This document shows positions 8,331-17,424 of a DNA stretch of 64,000 nt, piece after piece; the stretch's first letter is position 1; every line of letters starts with the position of its first letter. The translations under genes were made by a program, and so were the position numbers. The notes beneath the pieces are model-generated. The model searched no databases, was not told the origin of the DNA, and was given only the letters and a program-made list of their open reading frames with translations. The stretch is from contig NZ_LZJZ01000130.1 in the NCBI RefSeq assembly GCF_001667585.1, positions 1-64,000 on the forward strand, given 5' to 3'. The stretch is from Mycobacterium sp. E2733. Lineage in GTDB: Bacteria > Actinomycetota > Actinomycetes > Mycobacteriales > Mycobacteriaceae.

Positions 8331-9245
8331 CTAGCCGGTGAGACCGCCGCTGATGAAGATGATCTCGCCGAGCGGATCGTCGTTTTCCGGGGCGGGCGCG
8401 TCGATGCCCTGGCGCCGGAACAGTTCCGTTCGGGTCGTGCCTTCGACGTTCCAGCGCTTGGACCGCAGATAGTCCACGACGTGGTTGCGTTCGCCGGCGT
8501 AGACCAGCCCCGCCATGTCGATGTCCACGCCGTGGTCGCGGAAGGAACCGGACATTTCCCGCACTCTGTCCGCGTTGAAATCGATGATGCCGGGCACGAA
8601 TTCGGTGGCGATCGTGCTTCCAGGCGCGCTGAGCGTGGTGATGTTGTCGAACAACCTGTCCTGGGCTTCCGGCGGCAGGTAGATCAGCAGGCCCTCGGCC
8701 AGCCACGCGGTCGGCGCCGTCGTATCGAACCCGGCCGCTTTCAGGGCGGTCGGCCAGTCGGCACGCAGGTCGATCGGCACGGTGCGCCTCGTGGCGGCCG
8801 GCTCCGCGCCGATGCCTGCCAACGTGCCGGTCTTGAACTCGATCACGCGGGGCTGGTCGATCTCGTAGACCACCGTGCCGTCCGGCCACGGCAACCGGTA
8901 GGCGCGCGAGTCCAGCCCGGACGCGAGGATCACCACCTGCCGGATTCCGCCGCCGGTGGCGTCGATGAGGTAGTCGTCGAAGTACTTGGTGCGCACGGCC
9001 ATTCCGTCGACCATCGCCTGCATGCGCACCTGCGACGCGTTCTCGATCGCCTCGAGGTCCAGCTCCCCGTCCATCATCTTGGTGAAGAAGTCCACCCCGA
9101 CCGCGCGCACCAGCGGCTCGGCGAACGGGTCGTGGATCAGGCCGCGGGAATCCTTCGTCGCCATGGCGCGCCCGGCGGCCACCATGGTCGCGGTCGCGCC
9201 CACACTGGACGCCAGATCCCACTCGTCGTCGTGAGCGCGTGACAT
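8331..9245 (-). CDS. TIGR00027-family SAM-dependent methyltransferase
   Basis: A 304-residue class I methyltransferase of the mycobacteria-expanded TIGR00027 family, related to leucine carboxyl methyltransferases. Visible motifs are SSVGATATMVAAGRA at the N-terminus, VVILASGLDSRAYRLPWP (SAM motif I), VVYEIDQPRVIEFK (motif II) and AEGLLIYLPPEAQDRLF. It matches the Rv0725c/Rv0726c type. First of three tandem paralogues read on the minus strand; the gap to the next is 21 bases. The methyl acceptor is unknown. Confidence 0.9.
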   Translation of the reverse strand: MSRAHDDEWDLASSVGATATMVAAGRAMATKDSRGLIHDPFAEPLVRAVGVDFFTKMMDGELDLEAIENASQVRMQAMVDGMAVRTKYFDDYLIDATGGGIRQVVILASGLDSRAYRLPWPDGTVVYEIDQPRVIEFKTGTLAGIGAEPAATRRTVPIDLRADWPTALKAAGFDTTAPTAWLAEGLLIYLPPEAQDRLFDNITTLSAPGSTIATEFVPGIIDFNADRVREMSGSFRDHGVDIDMAGLVYAGERNHVVDYLRSKRWNVEGTTRTELFRRQGIDAPAPENDDPLGEIIFISGGLTG

Positions 9246-9266
9246 AAGAAGACCCTAGCCAACCCG

Positions 9267-10175
9267 CTACGCCAGCGTCGCGGCGACGTAGCTCAACTCG
9301 CCGAACGTGGCCGACATCTCGTCCTCGGGGAATTCAAACCCGTTCTGCGCGTACAGCTCACGAGCCGGGTGGGCGGTCACCCGCCAGCCGTGGGTTCTCA
9401 GGTAGTCGACGACGACGCTGCGTTCGCCCTGGTAGAACAGGTCGGCCGCGTTGAGGTTGAAGCCGAAGCGCTGCCACCGTTCGCTGATGCGCTGCAACCG
9501 CTCGTCGGAGAACGCGTTGGGATCGGGCAGGTGTTCGGTGGCCACCCGGCTGCCGGGCGCGCTGAGCGCGGTGATGTTGTCGAACAACCTGTCCTGCGCT
9601 TCGGGCGGCAGATAGGGCAGCAGCCCTTCCGCGCTCCACGCCGTCGGCTGCGTCACGTCGAACCCGCCGTCCCGCAACGCCGCCGGCCAGTCGTCCCGCA
9701 GGTCGATGGCGATCGCGCGGCGCTCGGCCGTCGGCTCGGCGCCGAGGCCGGCCAGCGTGTCGGTCTTGAACGCGATGACCTGTGGCTGGTCGATCTCGTA
9801 GACCAGGGTCCCCGCCGGCCACCGCAACCGGTAGGCGCGGGTATCCAGCCCGGCCGCCAGGATCACCGCCTGCCGCACACCGTCTTCGGATGCGGCGGTG
9901 AAGAAGTCGTCGAAAAACCGGGTGCGAACCGTGATCTGCTCGGCCCGGGCCTTGCGATTGAACAGCGGGCCGTCCTCGAAATCGACCTGTCCGTCGACGA
10001 TGCGGATGAAGGGCTCCAGGCCGACGGCGCGGACCAGCGGGGCGGCCAGCGGGTCGTCGAGTAACGCATCGGGTCCCTGCGACGCCACCGCGCGGGATGC
10101 GGCGACCAGGGTGGCCGTCGCTCCCACGCTGGACCCGGGTCCCCAGCTGTCACCTTGCGTGCGTCCCTCACTCAT
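9267..10175 (-). CDS. TIGR00027-family SAM-dependent methyltransferase
   Basis: Second tandem copy, 302 residues from ATG at 10175; a GTG three codons upstream (10184) would give 305. Motif I VILAAGLDTRAYRLRWP, motif II LVYEIDQPQVIAFK and AEGLLPYLPPEAQDRLF are intact. The C-terminal third (YQGERSVVVDYLRTHGW) differs most from its neighbours, which suggests different acceptors. The gene overlaps the stop of the next copy upstream by eight bases, so the two are probably co-transcribed and coupled. Confidence 0.88.
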   Translation of the reverse strand: MSEGRTQGDSWGPGSSVGATATLVAASRAVASQGPDALLDDPLAAPLVRAVGLEPFIRIVDGQVDFEDGPLFNRKARAEQITVRTRFFDDFFTAASEDGVRQAVILAAGLDTRAYRLRWPAGTLVYEIDQPQVIAFKTDTLAGLGAEPTAERRAIAIDLRDDWPAALRDGGFDVTQPTAWSAEGLLPYLPPEAQDRLFDNITALSAPGSRVATEHLPDPNAFSDERLQRISERWQRFGFNLNAADLFYQGERSVVVDYLRTHGWRVTAHPARELYAQNGFEFPEDEMSATFGELSYVAATLA

Positions 10176-11112
10176 AGGTGCCACTTACATAGAGCACCTC
10201 GCCCATGCGGACGTCGTCGTCCTCGAGTGGCGGAAGCCCGTTGGCGGAGAACAACTCCCGAATGCTGACGCCGTTCAGCGACCAACCGCGCTCGCCGAGG
10301 TAGGGGGCGGCCTCGTTGCGGTCCCCGAAGTAGACGAGCCCCGCCATGTCCAGGTCGAAACCGTGCGCACGCCAGCGTTCGGAGATGTGCTGCATGCGCT
10401 CCTTCAGCTTGTCCTCGTCGCCGGGCTCGGGGTTGGGCGCGCTCTCGACGGCCAGCCGGCTGCCCGGCGCGCTGAGCTCGGTGATGGTGTCCAGCAGGCG
10501 GTCCTGCGCTGCCGGGGGCAGGTAGCCCAGCAGACCCTCGGCGCTCCACGCGGTCGGTTGGGCCGGGTCGAATCCGGCGGCCCGCAACGCGGCGGGCCAG
10601 TTGTCGCGCAGGTCGACGGCCACCACGCGCCGCTCGGCGGTGGGTGCCGCGCCCAGGTCGGCCAGCGTGCGCGACTTGAAGTCGATCACCTGCGGCTGGT
10701 CTACCTCGTAGACGACGGTCCCGGCGGGCCACGTCAGCCGGTAGGCGCGGGCATCCAGACCCGAGGCCAGGATCACCGCCTGCTCGATGCCGGCACGCGT
10801 CGCGTCCAGGAAGAACTCGTCGAAGAATTTCGTGCGCACCGCCATGTTGTCGGCCATCCGGGACATCGCGCCGGCGGACCCGGTCGCGCCGTCGTGCGCG
10901 TCGTTGAGCTCGTCCGGGTTCACCTCGCCGGTCGCCAGCCGGGTGAGCAGGTCCACGCCGACGGCCCGCACCAACGGCTCGGCAAACGGGTCGTTGATCA
11001 GCGGACGGTCGGCGCGGGTGGCCACCGCGCGGGCGGCGGCGACCATCGTCGCGGTCACCCCGACGCTGGACGCCAGGTCCCAGGTGTCGCCCTCATACCT
11101 GGTTGAAGTCAT
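10168..11112 (-). CDS. TIGR00027-family SAM-dependent methyltransferase
   Basis: Third tandem copy, 314 residues, and first to be transcribed of the three. It carries the same SAM motifs (VILASGLDARAYRLTWP, VVYEVDQPQVIDFK, AEGLLGYLPPAAQDRLLD) and a short insertion after residue 65 (DAHDGATGSAGAMSR) that the other two lack. It reads away from the SDR gene; the AT-rich 96-base gap 11113-11208 must hold the promoters for both directions. A clear consensus promoter was not identified there. Confidence 0.9.
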   Translation of the reverse strand: MTSTRYEGDTWDLASSVGVTATMVAAARAVATRADRPLINDPFAEPLVRAVGVDLLTRLATGEVNPDELNDAHDGATGSAGAMSRMADNMAVRTKFFDEFFLDATRAGIEQAVILASGLDARAYRLTWPAGTVVYEVDQPQVIDFKSRTLADLGAAPTAERRVVAVDLRDNWPAALRAAGFDPAQPTAWSAEGLLGYLPPAAQDRLLDTITELSAPGSRLAVESAPNPEPGDEDKLKERMQHISERWRAHGFDLDMAGLVYFGDRNEAAPYLGERGWSLNGVSIRELFSANGLPPLEDDDVRMGEVLYVSGTYE

Positions 11113-11208
11113 ATTCGCCCCTGTTCAGGAATAGTCCATCTAATATTTAGCTTATTTAACAAGCCTCCACCACTGTACGCTTCCCGTGATTCGCGGCAAC
11201 CTTGACGG

Positions 11209-11982
11209 ATGGCTGATCGGGTGCTCATCACGGGTGCGTCGTCAGGACTGGGGGCGGCCCTGGCGCGAAAGCTGGCCGCGCGGCACGCAGTGGTGGGGCT
11301 CGTCGCGCGCCGGCGGGACCGGCTGGAAGCGGTGCTGGCGGACTGCCGGCGGGCCTCACCGGAGTCGGCGATGTGGGTGGCCGATCTGGCCGACACCGCG
11401 GCGCTGGGCGACCTGGCCGTCCGGGCCTGGGACGCGCTCGGCGGCGTCGACGTGCTGATCAACAACGCCGCCGTGCCGAAGCGGCGGCCCGTCACCGCGC
11501 TGGCCGCGGACGAGGTCGAGGATGTCATGCGGGTGAACTTCTTCGCCCCGATGCGGCTGACGCTGGCCCTGCTGCCACGGATGCTGGCGCGCGGATCCGG
11601 CCTGATCGTCAACGTGTCGAGCGTCGGTGGCCGGCTCGGAATCATCCACGAATCCGCTTATTGCGCAAGCAAGTTCGCGCTGTGTGGGTGGAGCGAGGCG
11701 ATGGCAGTGGATTTGCACGGCTCCGGTGTCTCGGTGAAGTTGATCGAACCGGGTCCGGTCGACACCGAGATCTGGGACCAGCCGGGCAGCGAGGAACCCC
11801 TGTACCAGGGGCCGAAGATGGCCGCCGACGCGGTGGCCGACGGCATCATCGCGGCGATGGACGGCGACGGCTTCGAGCACTACGTGCCCGACCTGAAAGC
11901 GGTCGTCGACGCCAAGAACGCCGACCTCGACGCGTTCATCGCCAGCGCGGCCGGCCTCAAAACCAGGGAGTCGCCGCGATGA
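11209..11982 (+). CDS. short-chain dehydrogenase/reductase
   Basis: A classical SDR of 257 residues, NAD(P)-dependent. The TGASSGLG cofactor motif is at about residues 8-15, NNAA follows the fourth strand, and the catalytic Tyr and Lys are in AYCASKFAL, with the catalytic Ser in VSSVGGRLG. An Arg pair after the second strand (VARRRDR) favours NADP. It overlaps the following alcohol dehydrogenase by four bases (ATGA), so the two enzymes probably act on a shared substrate. Confidence 0.9.
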   Translation: MADRVLITGASSGLGAALARKLAARHAVVGLVARRRDRLEAVLADCRRASPESAMWVADLADTAALGDLAVRAWDALGGVDVLINNAAVPKRRPVTALAADEVEDVMRVNFFAPMRLTLALLPRMLARGSGLIVNVSSVGGRLGIIHESAYCASKFALCGWSEAMAVDLHGSGVSVKLIEPGPVDTEIWDQPGSEEPLYQGPKMAADAVADGIIAAMDGDGFEHYVPDLKAVVDAKNADLDAFIASAAGLKTRESPR

Positions 11983-13232
11983 GAGCCCTGGTGTACGGCG
12001 TGCCGCCGGAGCCGTTCGAGGTCGCCGAGGGCGCCAACACGCTGACGGCGAACCTGGCGCGGACCCCGACGGCCCTGCGGCGGGTGCCGGAACCGCGCCT
12101 GCCGCACGATGATTGGGTGCTGACCCGGCCGCGGCTGACCGGCATCTGCGGCTCGGATTCCAAGCAGATCTTGATGGACCTCGGCGAGGGCGACGCGGAC
12201 AACGCCATGTCGTCCTTCTGCTCCTTCCCGCAGGTGATGGGTCACGAGGTGGTGGCCGACGTGGTGGCGCTGGGGCCGAAGGCCCGCGGGCTAGAGGTGG
12301 GGCAGCGGGTGGTGCTCAACCCGTGGTTGTCCTGCGGACCCCGCCGCATCGAACCGCCTTGTCCCGCATGCGAGGCCGGTGACTTCAGTCTCTGCTGGAG
12401 CTTCACCGACGGGGACATCAAGCCGGGCATCCACACCGGGGTGTCCGCCGACGTGACGGGCGGTTACGCCGAGTTGATGCCCGCGCACGACAGCATGCTG
12501 TTCGGTGTCCCGGATTCGATCCCGGACGAGGCGGCGGTGTTCGCCGATCCGTTTTCGGTGTCCCTGCACGCGATCACCCGCCACCCGCCGCCGCGCTCCG
12601 GCCGCGCCCTGGTGTACGGGGCCGGCTCGCTGGGGTTGTGCGCGGTCGCGATCGTGCGGGCGCTCTACCCGGACGTGGCCGTCGCGGTGGTGGCGCGCTT
12701 CTCGGCCCAGGCAGAGCTGGCCCGGCGGTTCGGAGCCGCCGAGGTGCTGGCGCACGAACCGCGAGGGGCCGTCATCGAAGAATTGGTCGCCTGGGGCGGT
12801 GGCCGGCTGCGGAAGCCGCTGCTGGGCCTGCCGATGGCGCACCCGGGCGCGGTCGACGTGGTCTACGACACCGTGGGCAAACCCGAGACGTTCGAGGTGG
12901 GGGTGCGGGTGCTGCGCTCCCGGGGCACGCTGGTGCAGGCCGGCGTTCACGCGCCCGGGCGCTGGGAGTGGAGTCCCCTGTATTTCAAGGAGATCGCCCT
13001 GGTGGGCTCCAACGCCTTCGGCGTCGAAGAGGTCGACGGGCAGCGCAAGCATGCCATCGCCCACTACCTGGACCTGGCGGCCGCCGGCCGGGTCGACCTG
13101 CGTCCGATGCTCACCCACACGTTCTCGCTCGAGCAGTGGCGCGACGCGTTCCTGGCGATCGCCAACCAGGGCGAAAGTGGAGCGGTGAAGGTCGCTATCG
13201 ACCAGCGTCAGGCAGGGCGGGTCGCGCGGTAG
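11979..13232 (+). CDS. zinc-binding alcohol dehydrogenase
   Basis: A 417-residue medium-chain alcohol dehydrogenase. Catalytic zinc ligands are visible in GICGSDSKQ and VMGHEVV; a Cys-rich segment (SCGPRR, then PPCPACEAGDFSLC) corresponds to the structural zinc lobe. The cofactor-binding segment is VYGAGSLGLCAVAIVRALYP. It is longer than the usual 340-380 residues because of insertions around the structural lobe. Start ATG at 11979 overlaps the SDR stop. Its 3' end overlaps the convergent methyltransferase gene by 25 bases. Substrate unknown. Confidence 0.87.
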   Translation: MRALVYGVPPEPFEVAEGANTLTANLARTPTALRRVPEPRLPHDDWVLTRPRLTGICGSDSKQILMDLGEGDADNAMSSFCSFPQVMGHEVVADVVALGPKARGLEVGQRVVLNPWLSCGPRRIEPPCPACEAGDFSLCWSFTDGDIKPGIHTGVSADVTGGYAELMPAHDSMLFGVPDSIPDEAAVFADPFSVSLHAITRHPPPRSGRALVYGAGSLGLCAVAIVRALYPDVAVAVVARFSAQAELARRFGAAEVLAHEPRGAVIEELVAWGGGRLRKPLLGLPMAHPGAVDVVYDTVGKPETFEVGVRVLRSRGTLVQAGVHAPGRWEWSPLYFKEIALVGSNAFGVEEVDGQRKHAIAHYLDLAAAGRVDLRPMLTHTFSLEQWRDAFLAIANQGESGAVKVAIDQRQAGRVAR

Positions 13233-13855
13233 TAGTTGACTCGCCCGAGGACGCGGTGCGGCTCCGATGCGACTTCGGCGCAGTCGAATCCCGCCGCATT
13301 CAGCAGTCGAGGGATCGCGTCGCCCAGGTTGGCGGCCGCGTGGGGGTTGCGCCTGACCAGCCGCGCCAGCAGACCGTGGTCGGTGGTCTGCTCACCGCCG
13401 ATGTCGACGAGGTGCAGCCTGCCGCCGGGCCGCAGTACGCGGAAGACCTCTTGAGCCGCAGCGGTTTTCGCCTGTTCGTCGATATGATGCAGCATCATCG
13501 ACGACAGCACCCGGTCGAATTCGCGGTCGGCGTAGGGCAGCCGCTCCGCGTAGCCGTGCTCGAAACGGACATCGCTTCCCTTTCGCCGCGCCCGGTCGAG
13601 CGCCCGCGGGTCGGGGTCGCATCCGACCGCCTCCAGGTGGGGATAGTCGCGCTTGGCCCGAAGGATGAGATTCCCTGTGCCGCAGCCGATCTCCAACACG
13701 CGTCGGCACTCGGCCAGGTCGGCCTGAGCGATGAGAGCCTGGTGGACACGTTTGATGCCCAGCAGGCGTGAGATCAAGTCGTAGCAGGGTAGCAGCGCGT
13801 CGTGGCCGGCCGCGGGCAGGTAGTCATGTGGATGATGCTTCGTCACGTAGTCCAT
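13208..13855 (-). CDS. class I SAM-dependent methyltransferase
   Basis: A 215-residue Methyltransf_11-type enzyme. SAM motif I is VLEIGCGTGNLILRAK, an acidic motif II follows (AVGCDPDPRAL), and VLRPGGRLHLVDIGG is the post-II motif typical of UbiE/small-molecule methyltransferases. It is convergent with the alcohol dehydrogenase and divergent from the AraC-type regulator (65 bases between starts), so the regulator may control it. Acceptor unknown. Confidence 0.88.
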   Translation of the reverse strand: MDYVTKHHPHDYLPAAGHDALLPCYDLISRLLGIKRVHQALIAQADLAECRRVLEIGCGTGNLILRAKRDYPHLEAVGCDPDPRALDRARRKGSDVRFEHGYAERLPYADREFDRVLSSMMLHHIDEQAKTAAAQEVFRVLRPGGRLHLVDIGGEQTTDHGLLARLVRRNPHAAANLGDAIPRLLNAAGFDCAEVASEPHRVLGRVNYYRATRPA

Positions 13856-13880
13856 GGTGAATCGGTGGACCGCAGAATAA

Positions 13881-13908
13881 TTGGGTGATCCTCGGCGAAA
13901 ATTAGACT
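13881..13908 (+). promoter_or_regulatory. promoter of the AraC-type regulator gene
   Basis: TTGGGT at 13881-13886, a 16-base spacer and TAGACT at 13903-13908. Transcription would start near 13915, only about six bases before the ATG at 13921, so the transcript would be nearly leaderless, a common arrangement in mycobacteria. Inferred by eye. Confidence 0.45.
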
Positions 13909-13920
13909 ATTTTTGGCGAC

Positions 13921-14775
13921 ATGACGCGGCCTGCTCGGATGGTTCGGCGGCAGGCGGGGGTGCCGATCTACGAATATCGCACCGACCCGGACACGCCACC
14001 GGTGTCGGTGGTGCGTTCGGGTCCCGAGGATTTCATCGAGCGCGGTCGCCACATTCACGACTTTCCGGCCCTCTGGTACTTTCCCGCCGCCGGGCTGGTC
14101 TACGTGGCGGCCGCCGGTCGGGTGCTCGAACCCGGGCGGCTAGAGCTTCACGACGCCGGTGTGGCGGTGTTCTTCGACCCCGCGGCGCTCGGCGAGGACG
14201 CGCGATCGCCGTGGCCGGCGTGGCGGGCGCACCCACTGCTGTTCCCGTTCTTGCACGGACAGGCCGGCGGGATCCTGCGCCTGGATGTCCCCGCGGATCG
14301 CCGGCCGGCGTGGGATGCCGCGATCCGTTCGATCGAAGCGGAACTGGACACGAGGCAGGACGGTTATCGGCAGGCGGCGCTGGCGCACCTCACCCTGTTG
14401 TTGATCGACCTGGCGCGCCTGGCCGGTCCGGTGGTCGCCGAGTTGCGGCGCAGCGGTGAACCGCTGCTGGCCGAGGTATTCGAGGTGATCGACCGTCGGC
14501 ATGGCGAGCAGTTGTCGCTGCGCGACGTGGCGGGTGAACTCGGGATCACCCCCGGACACCTGACCACCGTGGTCCGGCGCCGCACCGGACGCACCGTCGG
14601 GGAGTGGATCACCGATCGCCGCATGGCCGAGGCGCGTCGGTTGCTCGCCGAAACCGCTCTTCCTATCGCGGAGGTCGCGGGGCGGGTCGGGATCGGCGAC
14701 GCGGGCTACTTCAGCAGGCTGTTCAGCCGGACCCACGGTGTCTCGCCCCGCGCATGGCGCGGCCGGGCGGCCTGA
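13921..14775 (+). CDS. AraC family transcriptional regulator
   Basis: A 284-residue regulator with an N-terminal cupin-type sensing domain (RHIHDFPALWYFP near residues 41-53 and ELHDAGVAVFFDP) and a C-terminal double helix-turn-helix (LRDVAGELGITPGHLTTVV, then IAEVAGRVGIGDAGYFSRLF and the SPRAWR ending). Its effector is unknown. The divergent methyltransferase gene 13208-13855 is the nearest candidate target; the downstream DapB-like gene is convergent and so not co-transcribed. Confidence 0.92.
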   Translation: MTRPARMVRRQAGVPIYEYRTDPDTPPVSVVRSGPEDFIERGRHIHDFPALWYFPAAGLVYVAAAGRVLEPGRLELHDAGVAVFFDPAALGEDARSPWPAWRAHPLLFPFLHGQAGGILRLDVPADRRPAWDAAIRSIEAELDTRQDGYRQAALAHLTLLLIDLARLAGPVVAELRRSGEPLLAEVFEVIDRRHGEQLSLRDVAGELGITPGHLTTVVRRRTGRTVGEWITDRRMAEARRLLAETALPIAEVAGRVGIGDAGYFSRLFSRTHGVSPRAWRGRAA

Positions 14776-14785
14776 CTGCCGCAAC

Positions 14786-15820
14786 TCAGACAACGGCTCC
14801 GTGGGACCCGGTGATGGGCAGGTCGATCGGGGTGATGACGCCCGGTTGCGCGTCGCAGACGAACGGGATGGCGTTGACCGCCGCGACGGCGGTGCTGTCC
14901 ATCAGCACGGTCATCACGTCCTCGCCCGGCTCGCCGAACCGGATGGTCGCGTCCACGCGCGGCTGGCCTTCGATCACCACACTGAAGCCCTTGGGGTCGG
15001 TCCATCTCGGGTCGAGCGCGTCGTCGCTCATGGTCCAGCAGATGGCCAGCTCGATCACCGGGCGGCCGCCGCGATAGCCGCGATAGGTGCGGCGTTGGCC
15101 CCCGGCGGTGCCGGCGGCGTAGTCCACCCAGCCCAGATTCAGGTCTCGGGTCAGCACCGCGGGCTCGACGAACGCGTCCTTGGAGTCGAGTTGGATACCC
15201 AGCATGGTGGCGATCATGTCCAGCGTCTCGAAGTAACCGAGGCCATAACGTTGCGCCTGTGGGTCGAGGTGCGTCAGCCGCTCACGGGGTGGTTTGCCGA
15301 ATCCGAGCACCTTCCACACGTCCTGCACGGGATAGGTGGTGCAGTCCAGTGTCTCAACGAGCTTGACACTGTGGACTTTCCGGCATGCGCCGGTGAGGAA
15401 GCCGGCGACGACGTTGATGAAACCCGGTTCGAATCCCGTGCCCAGGAAGGTGGCGCGGCCCTCTCGCGCGGCCGCCTCGAGCGCCGGGAGTTCGACGGGG
15501 TGATGGGTGCCGGTCAGGAAATCACCCGTCGTGACGACGTTGATGCCGGAGCGCAGCAACCTGATCACCAGGTCGTAGTCGATGGCGCGGGGCATGTAGC
15601 ACACGCAATCCGGTCGAAGTTCGATCAACGCGTCGGCGTCGTTGGTCGCGACAACACCGGCCGAGGCCTGGCCCGCCAGCTCGCCGGCGTCGCGGCCCAC
15701 CTTGTCCGAACCGAACGCATGGACGCCGACCACGTCGAAGTCGTCGCGCTCCAAGAGGGCGCCGAGCGCTCGCTTGCCGATGTTGCCGGTCGACCACTGG
15801 ACCACTCGGTAGCGCGCCAT
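14786..15820 (-). CDS. DapB-like NAD(P)-dependent oxidoreductase
   Basis: A 344-residue Rossmann-fold protein of the dihydrodipicolinate-reductase-like family, related to 2,4-diaminopentanoate-type amine dehydrogenases common in mycobacteria. The cofactor motif is at the N-terminus (RVVQWSTGNIGKRAL), followed by DVVGVHAFGSDKVGRDAGEL and CVCYMPRAIDYD. ATG at 15820 (MARYRV) is preferred to the one two codons upstream. It is the last gene of a minus-strand run that starts at serA2. Substrate unknown; annotation as a lysine-pathway enzyme would be wrong. Confidence 0.75.
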   Translation of the reverse strand: MARYRVVQWSTGNIGKRALGALLERDDFDVVGVHAFGSDKVGRDAGELAGQASAGVVATNDADALIELRPDCVCYMPRAIDYDLVIRLLRSGINVVTTGDFLTGTHHPVELPALEAAAREGRATFLGTGFEPGFINVVAGFLTGACRKVHSVKLVETLDCTTYPVQDVWKVLGFGKPPRERLTHLDPQAQRYGLGYFETLDMIATMLGIQLDSKDAFVEPAVLTRDLNLGWVDYAAGTAGGQRRTYRGYRGGRPVIELAICWTMSDDALDPRWTDPKGFSVVIEGQPRVDATIRFGEPGEDVMTVLMDSTAVAAVNAIPFVCDAQPGVITPIDLPITGSHGAVV

Positions 15821-15844
15821 GCCCAACCGTAACTTCGGCGATGC

Positions 15845-16762
15845 TCAAAGCGGCCCGAAATCCAGCCAATGGTCGACGTCGAATTGGTCCTCGACGGCCC
15901 GGATCGTCGCGCCGCCGTGGCCGGGGTAGTGCGCGGGTATCACGGCCGCTTTCCCCTGCGCGGCCTCGGTGAATATCCGGCAGCGGGTCAGCGCGGCGGC
16001 CGGCGCGTCGATGTCGAAGGCGCAGGCGTCGGCGGGTCGGCGGAGTTGCACCGGGCTGTGGGTGAGATCGCCGACGAAGACCGCCGGCTCACCCGCGTCC
16101 AGCCACAGCACCGAGGATCCCGGCGTGTGCCCGGGCGCGGGCCGCAGCCGCAGGGACGCACTGATCTGGTAATCGCCCGACCACTCGACGAGTTGGCCCG
16201 CTTCGTCAATGGGCGCGACGCTGTCGGCGAACACCAGTTGGTCGCCGCGCTGCTGGGCCGCTTCCTCTTCGTTGCGCGGCGTTTGCCTCGCCGCGGGCCC
16301 GTCGGGCGCGAAGTGACGGTAGTCGGCGGCCGGCACCATGTATCGCGCGTTGGGAAAGGTGGGCACCCAGGAGTCGTTGTCCAGCATGGTGTTCCACCCG
16401 ACGTGGTCGGAGTGGATGTGGGTGTTGACCACTACGTCGACGGCGGCGCGGTCGACGCCCGCGGTGCGCAGCGCGGCCAGGAAACCGGTGTTCAAGTGGT
16501 CGAGGGGCGGCATGTGGGGACGTTGGCGGTCGTTGCCGACACCGGTGTCCACGACGACGGTCAACCCGTCGACCTGGACGACCCAGCTCTGGATCGCGAT
16601 GTGCCACTGATCGGTGGTCGGGTCGAAGAAGTCCGGCACCAGCAGGTCGGCGTTGTCGCGCCAACCGGACGGCGGCGTCTGCGCGAAAAGACGTGTCGCC
16701 AGGTCGAATTGGAGTTCGGCGACTCGCGTTACGCGCGCCTGGCCGAACCGGACCGGGTGCAT
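15845..16762 (-). CDS. metallo-beta-lactamase fold hydrolase
   Basis: A 305-residue MBL-fold hydrolase. The di-zinc motif HIHSDHVGWN is present (HxHxDH), followed by the APGHTPGSS histidine, the bridging Asp in VFVGDLTHSP and a C-terminal HYPGHGG. This pattern fits lactonase/glyoxalase-like members such as AHL-lactonase relatives. Start ATG at 16762 shares a base with the TGA of the upstream aldolase gene (TGATG), so the two are translationally coupled. A role in opening a lactone or hydrolysing an intermediate of the linked sugar pathway is an inference. Confidence 0.85.
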   Translation of the reverse strand: MHPVRFGQARVTRVAELQFDLATRLFAQTPPSGWRDNADLLVPDFFDPTTDQWHIAIQSWVVQVDGLTVVVDTGVGNDRQRPHMPPLDHLNTGFLAALRTAGVDRAAVDVVVNTHIHSDHVGWNTMLDNDSWVPTFPNARYMVPAADYRHFAPDGPAARQTPRNEEEAAQQRGDQLVFADSVAPIDEAGQLVEWSGDYQISASLRLRPAPGHTPGSSVLWLDAGEPAVFVGDLTHSPVQLRRPADACAFDIDAPAAALTRCRIFTEAAQGKAAVIPAHYPGHGGATIRAVEDQFDVDHWLDFGPL

Positions 16763-17424
16763 CAGGCGTTCGCGCGCAGGTAGCCGTACACGCTGGCGAA
16801 ATTGCGGTTCACGTCCTCCGGGATCGGCACTGGGCCCCCGAGTGCCCTTGCGCCCCAGACGATTTGGGCGGTGCGCTCGACCAGGGCGGTGATGTGCAGC
16901 ACCTTGTCCGGGCGCGGCCCGACGGCCACCAGGCCATGGTTGGCGATCAACGCGGCACCCCGCCCGTCGAGCGCCCTGACGGCGTTGGCGCCGACGTCGG
17001 GCGTGCCGGAGGCGGCGTAGTCGGTGCACTGGACGTCGCCGCCGCAGTACACCGCGAACTCGTCGATGCACGCCGGAATCGGTTGGTGCGCAATGGCGAA
17101 CATGGTCGCCCACACCGGATGGCTGTGGATGACGCTGCCGATGTCGTCGAACGCGCGGTAGCAGGCCAGGTGCAGCTGCATCTCCGACGACGGCGAGCGG
17201 CCGTCCGCGGCGTGCAGCACGGCCCCGTCGGGGTCGACCAGGACGAGGTCGTCGAGCTGCATGTCGCGGTAGTCGACCGACGACGGCGTGATCACGATGT
17301 TGCCGTCGGAGCGCCGCGCGGAGATGTTGCCCGCGGTTCCCTCGACCAGACCGCGGCGCAGCATGTCCTTGGCCGCGTCCAGCACGGCGGTTTCGGGCTG
17401 GGCCACCGATTTCACGGACGTCAT
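16762..17424 (-). CDS. fucA: class II aldolase/adducin family protein (fuculose-phosphate aldolase-like)
   Basis: A 220-residue class II aldolase, matching Rv0727c. FucA-type enzymes split L-fuculose-1-phosphate into DHAP and lactaldehyde with a zinc ion. Visible features: LVEGTAGNISAR near the N-terminus, VIHSHPVWATMFAI carrying two zinc histidines, and ALIANHGLVAVG carrying another. A general acid Glu is plausible at SSEMQLHL. The gene overlaps serA2 by four bases and couples to the MBL gene, so it acts with them. The true sugar phosphate is not known; the gene name follows synteny. Confidence 0.85.
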   Translation of the reverse strand: MTSVKSVAQPETAVLDAAKDMLRRGLVEGTAGNISARRSDGNIVITPSSVDYRDMQLDDLVLVDPDGAVLHAADGRSPSSEMQLHLACYRAFDDIGSVIHSHPVWATMFAIAHQPIPACIDEFAVYCGGDVQCTDYAASGTPDVGANAVRALDGRGAALIANHGLVAVGPRPDKVLHITALVERTAQIVWGARALGGPVPIPEDVNRNFASVYGYLRANA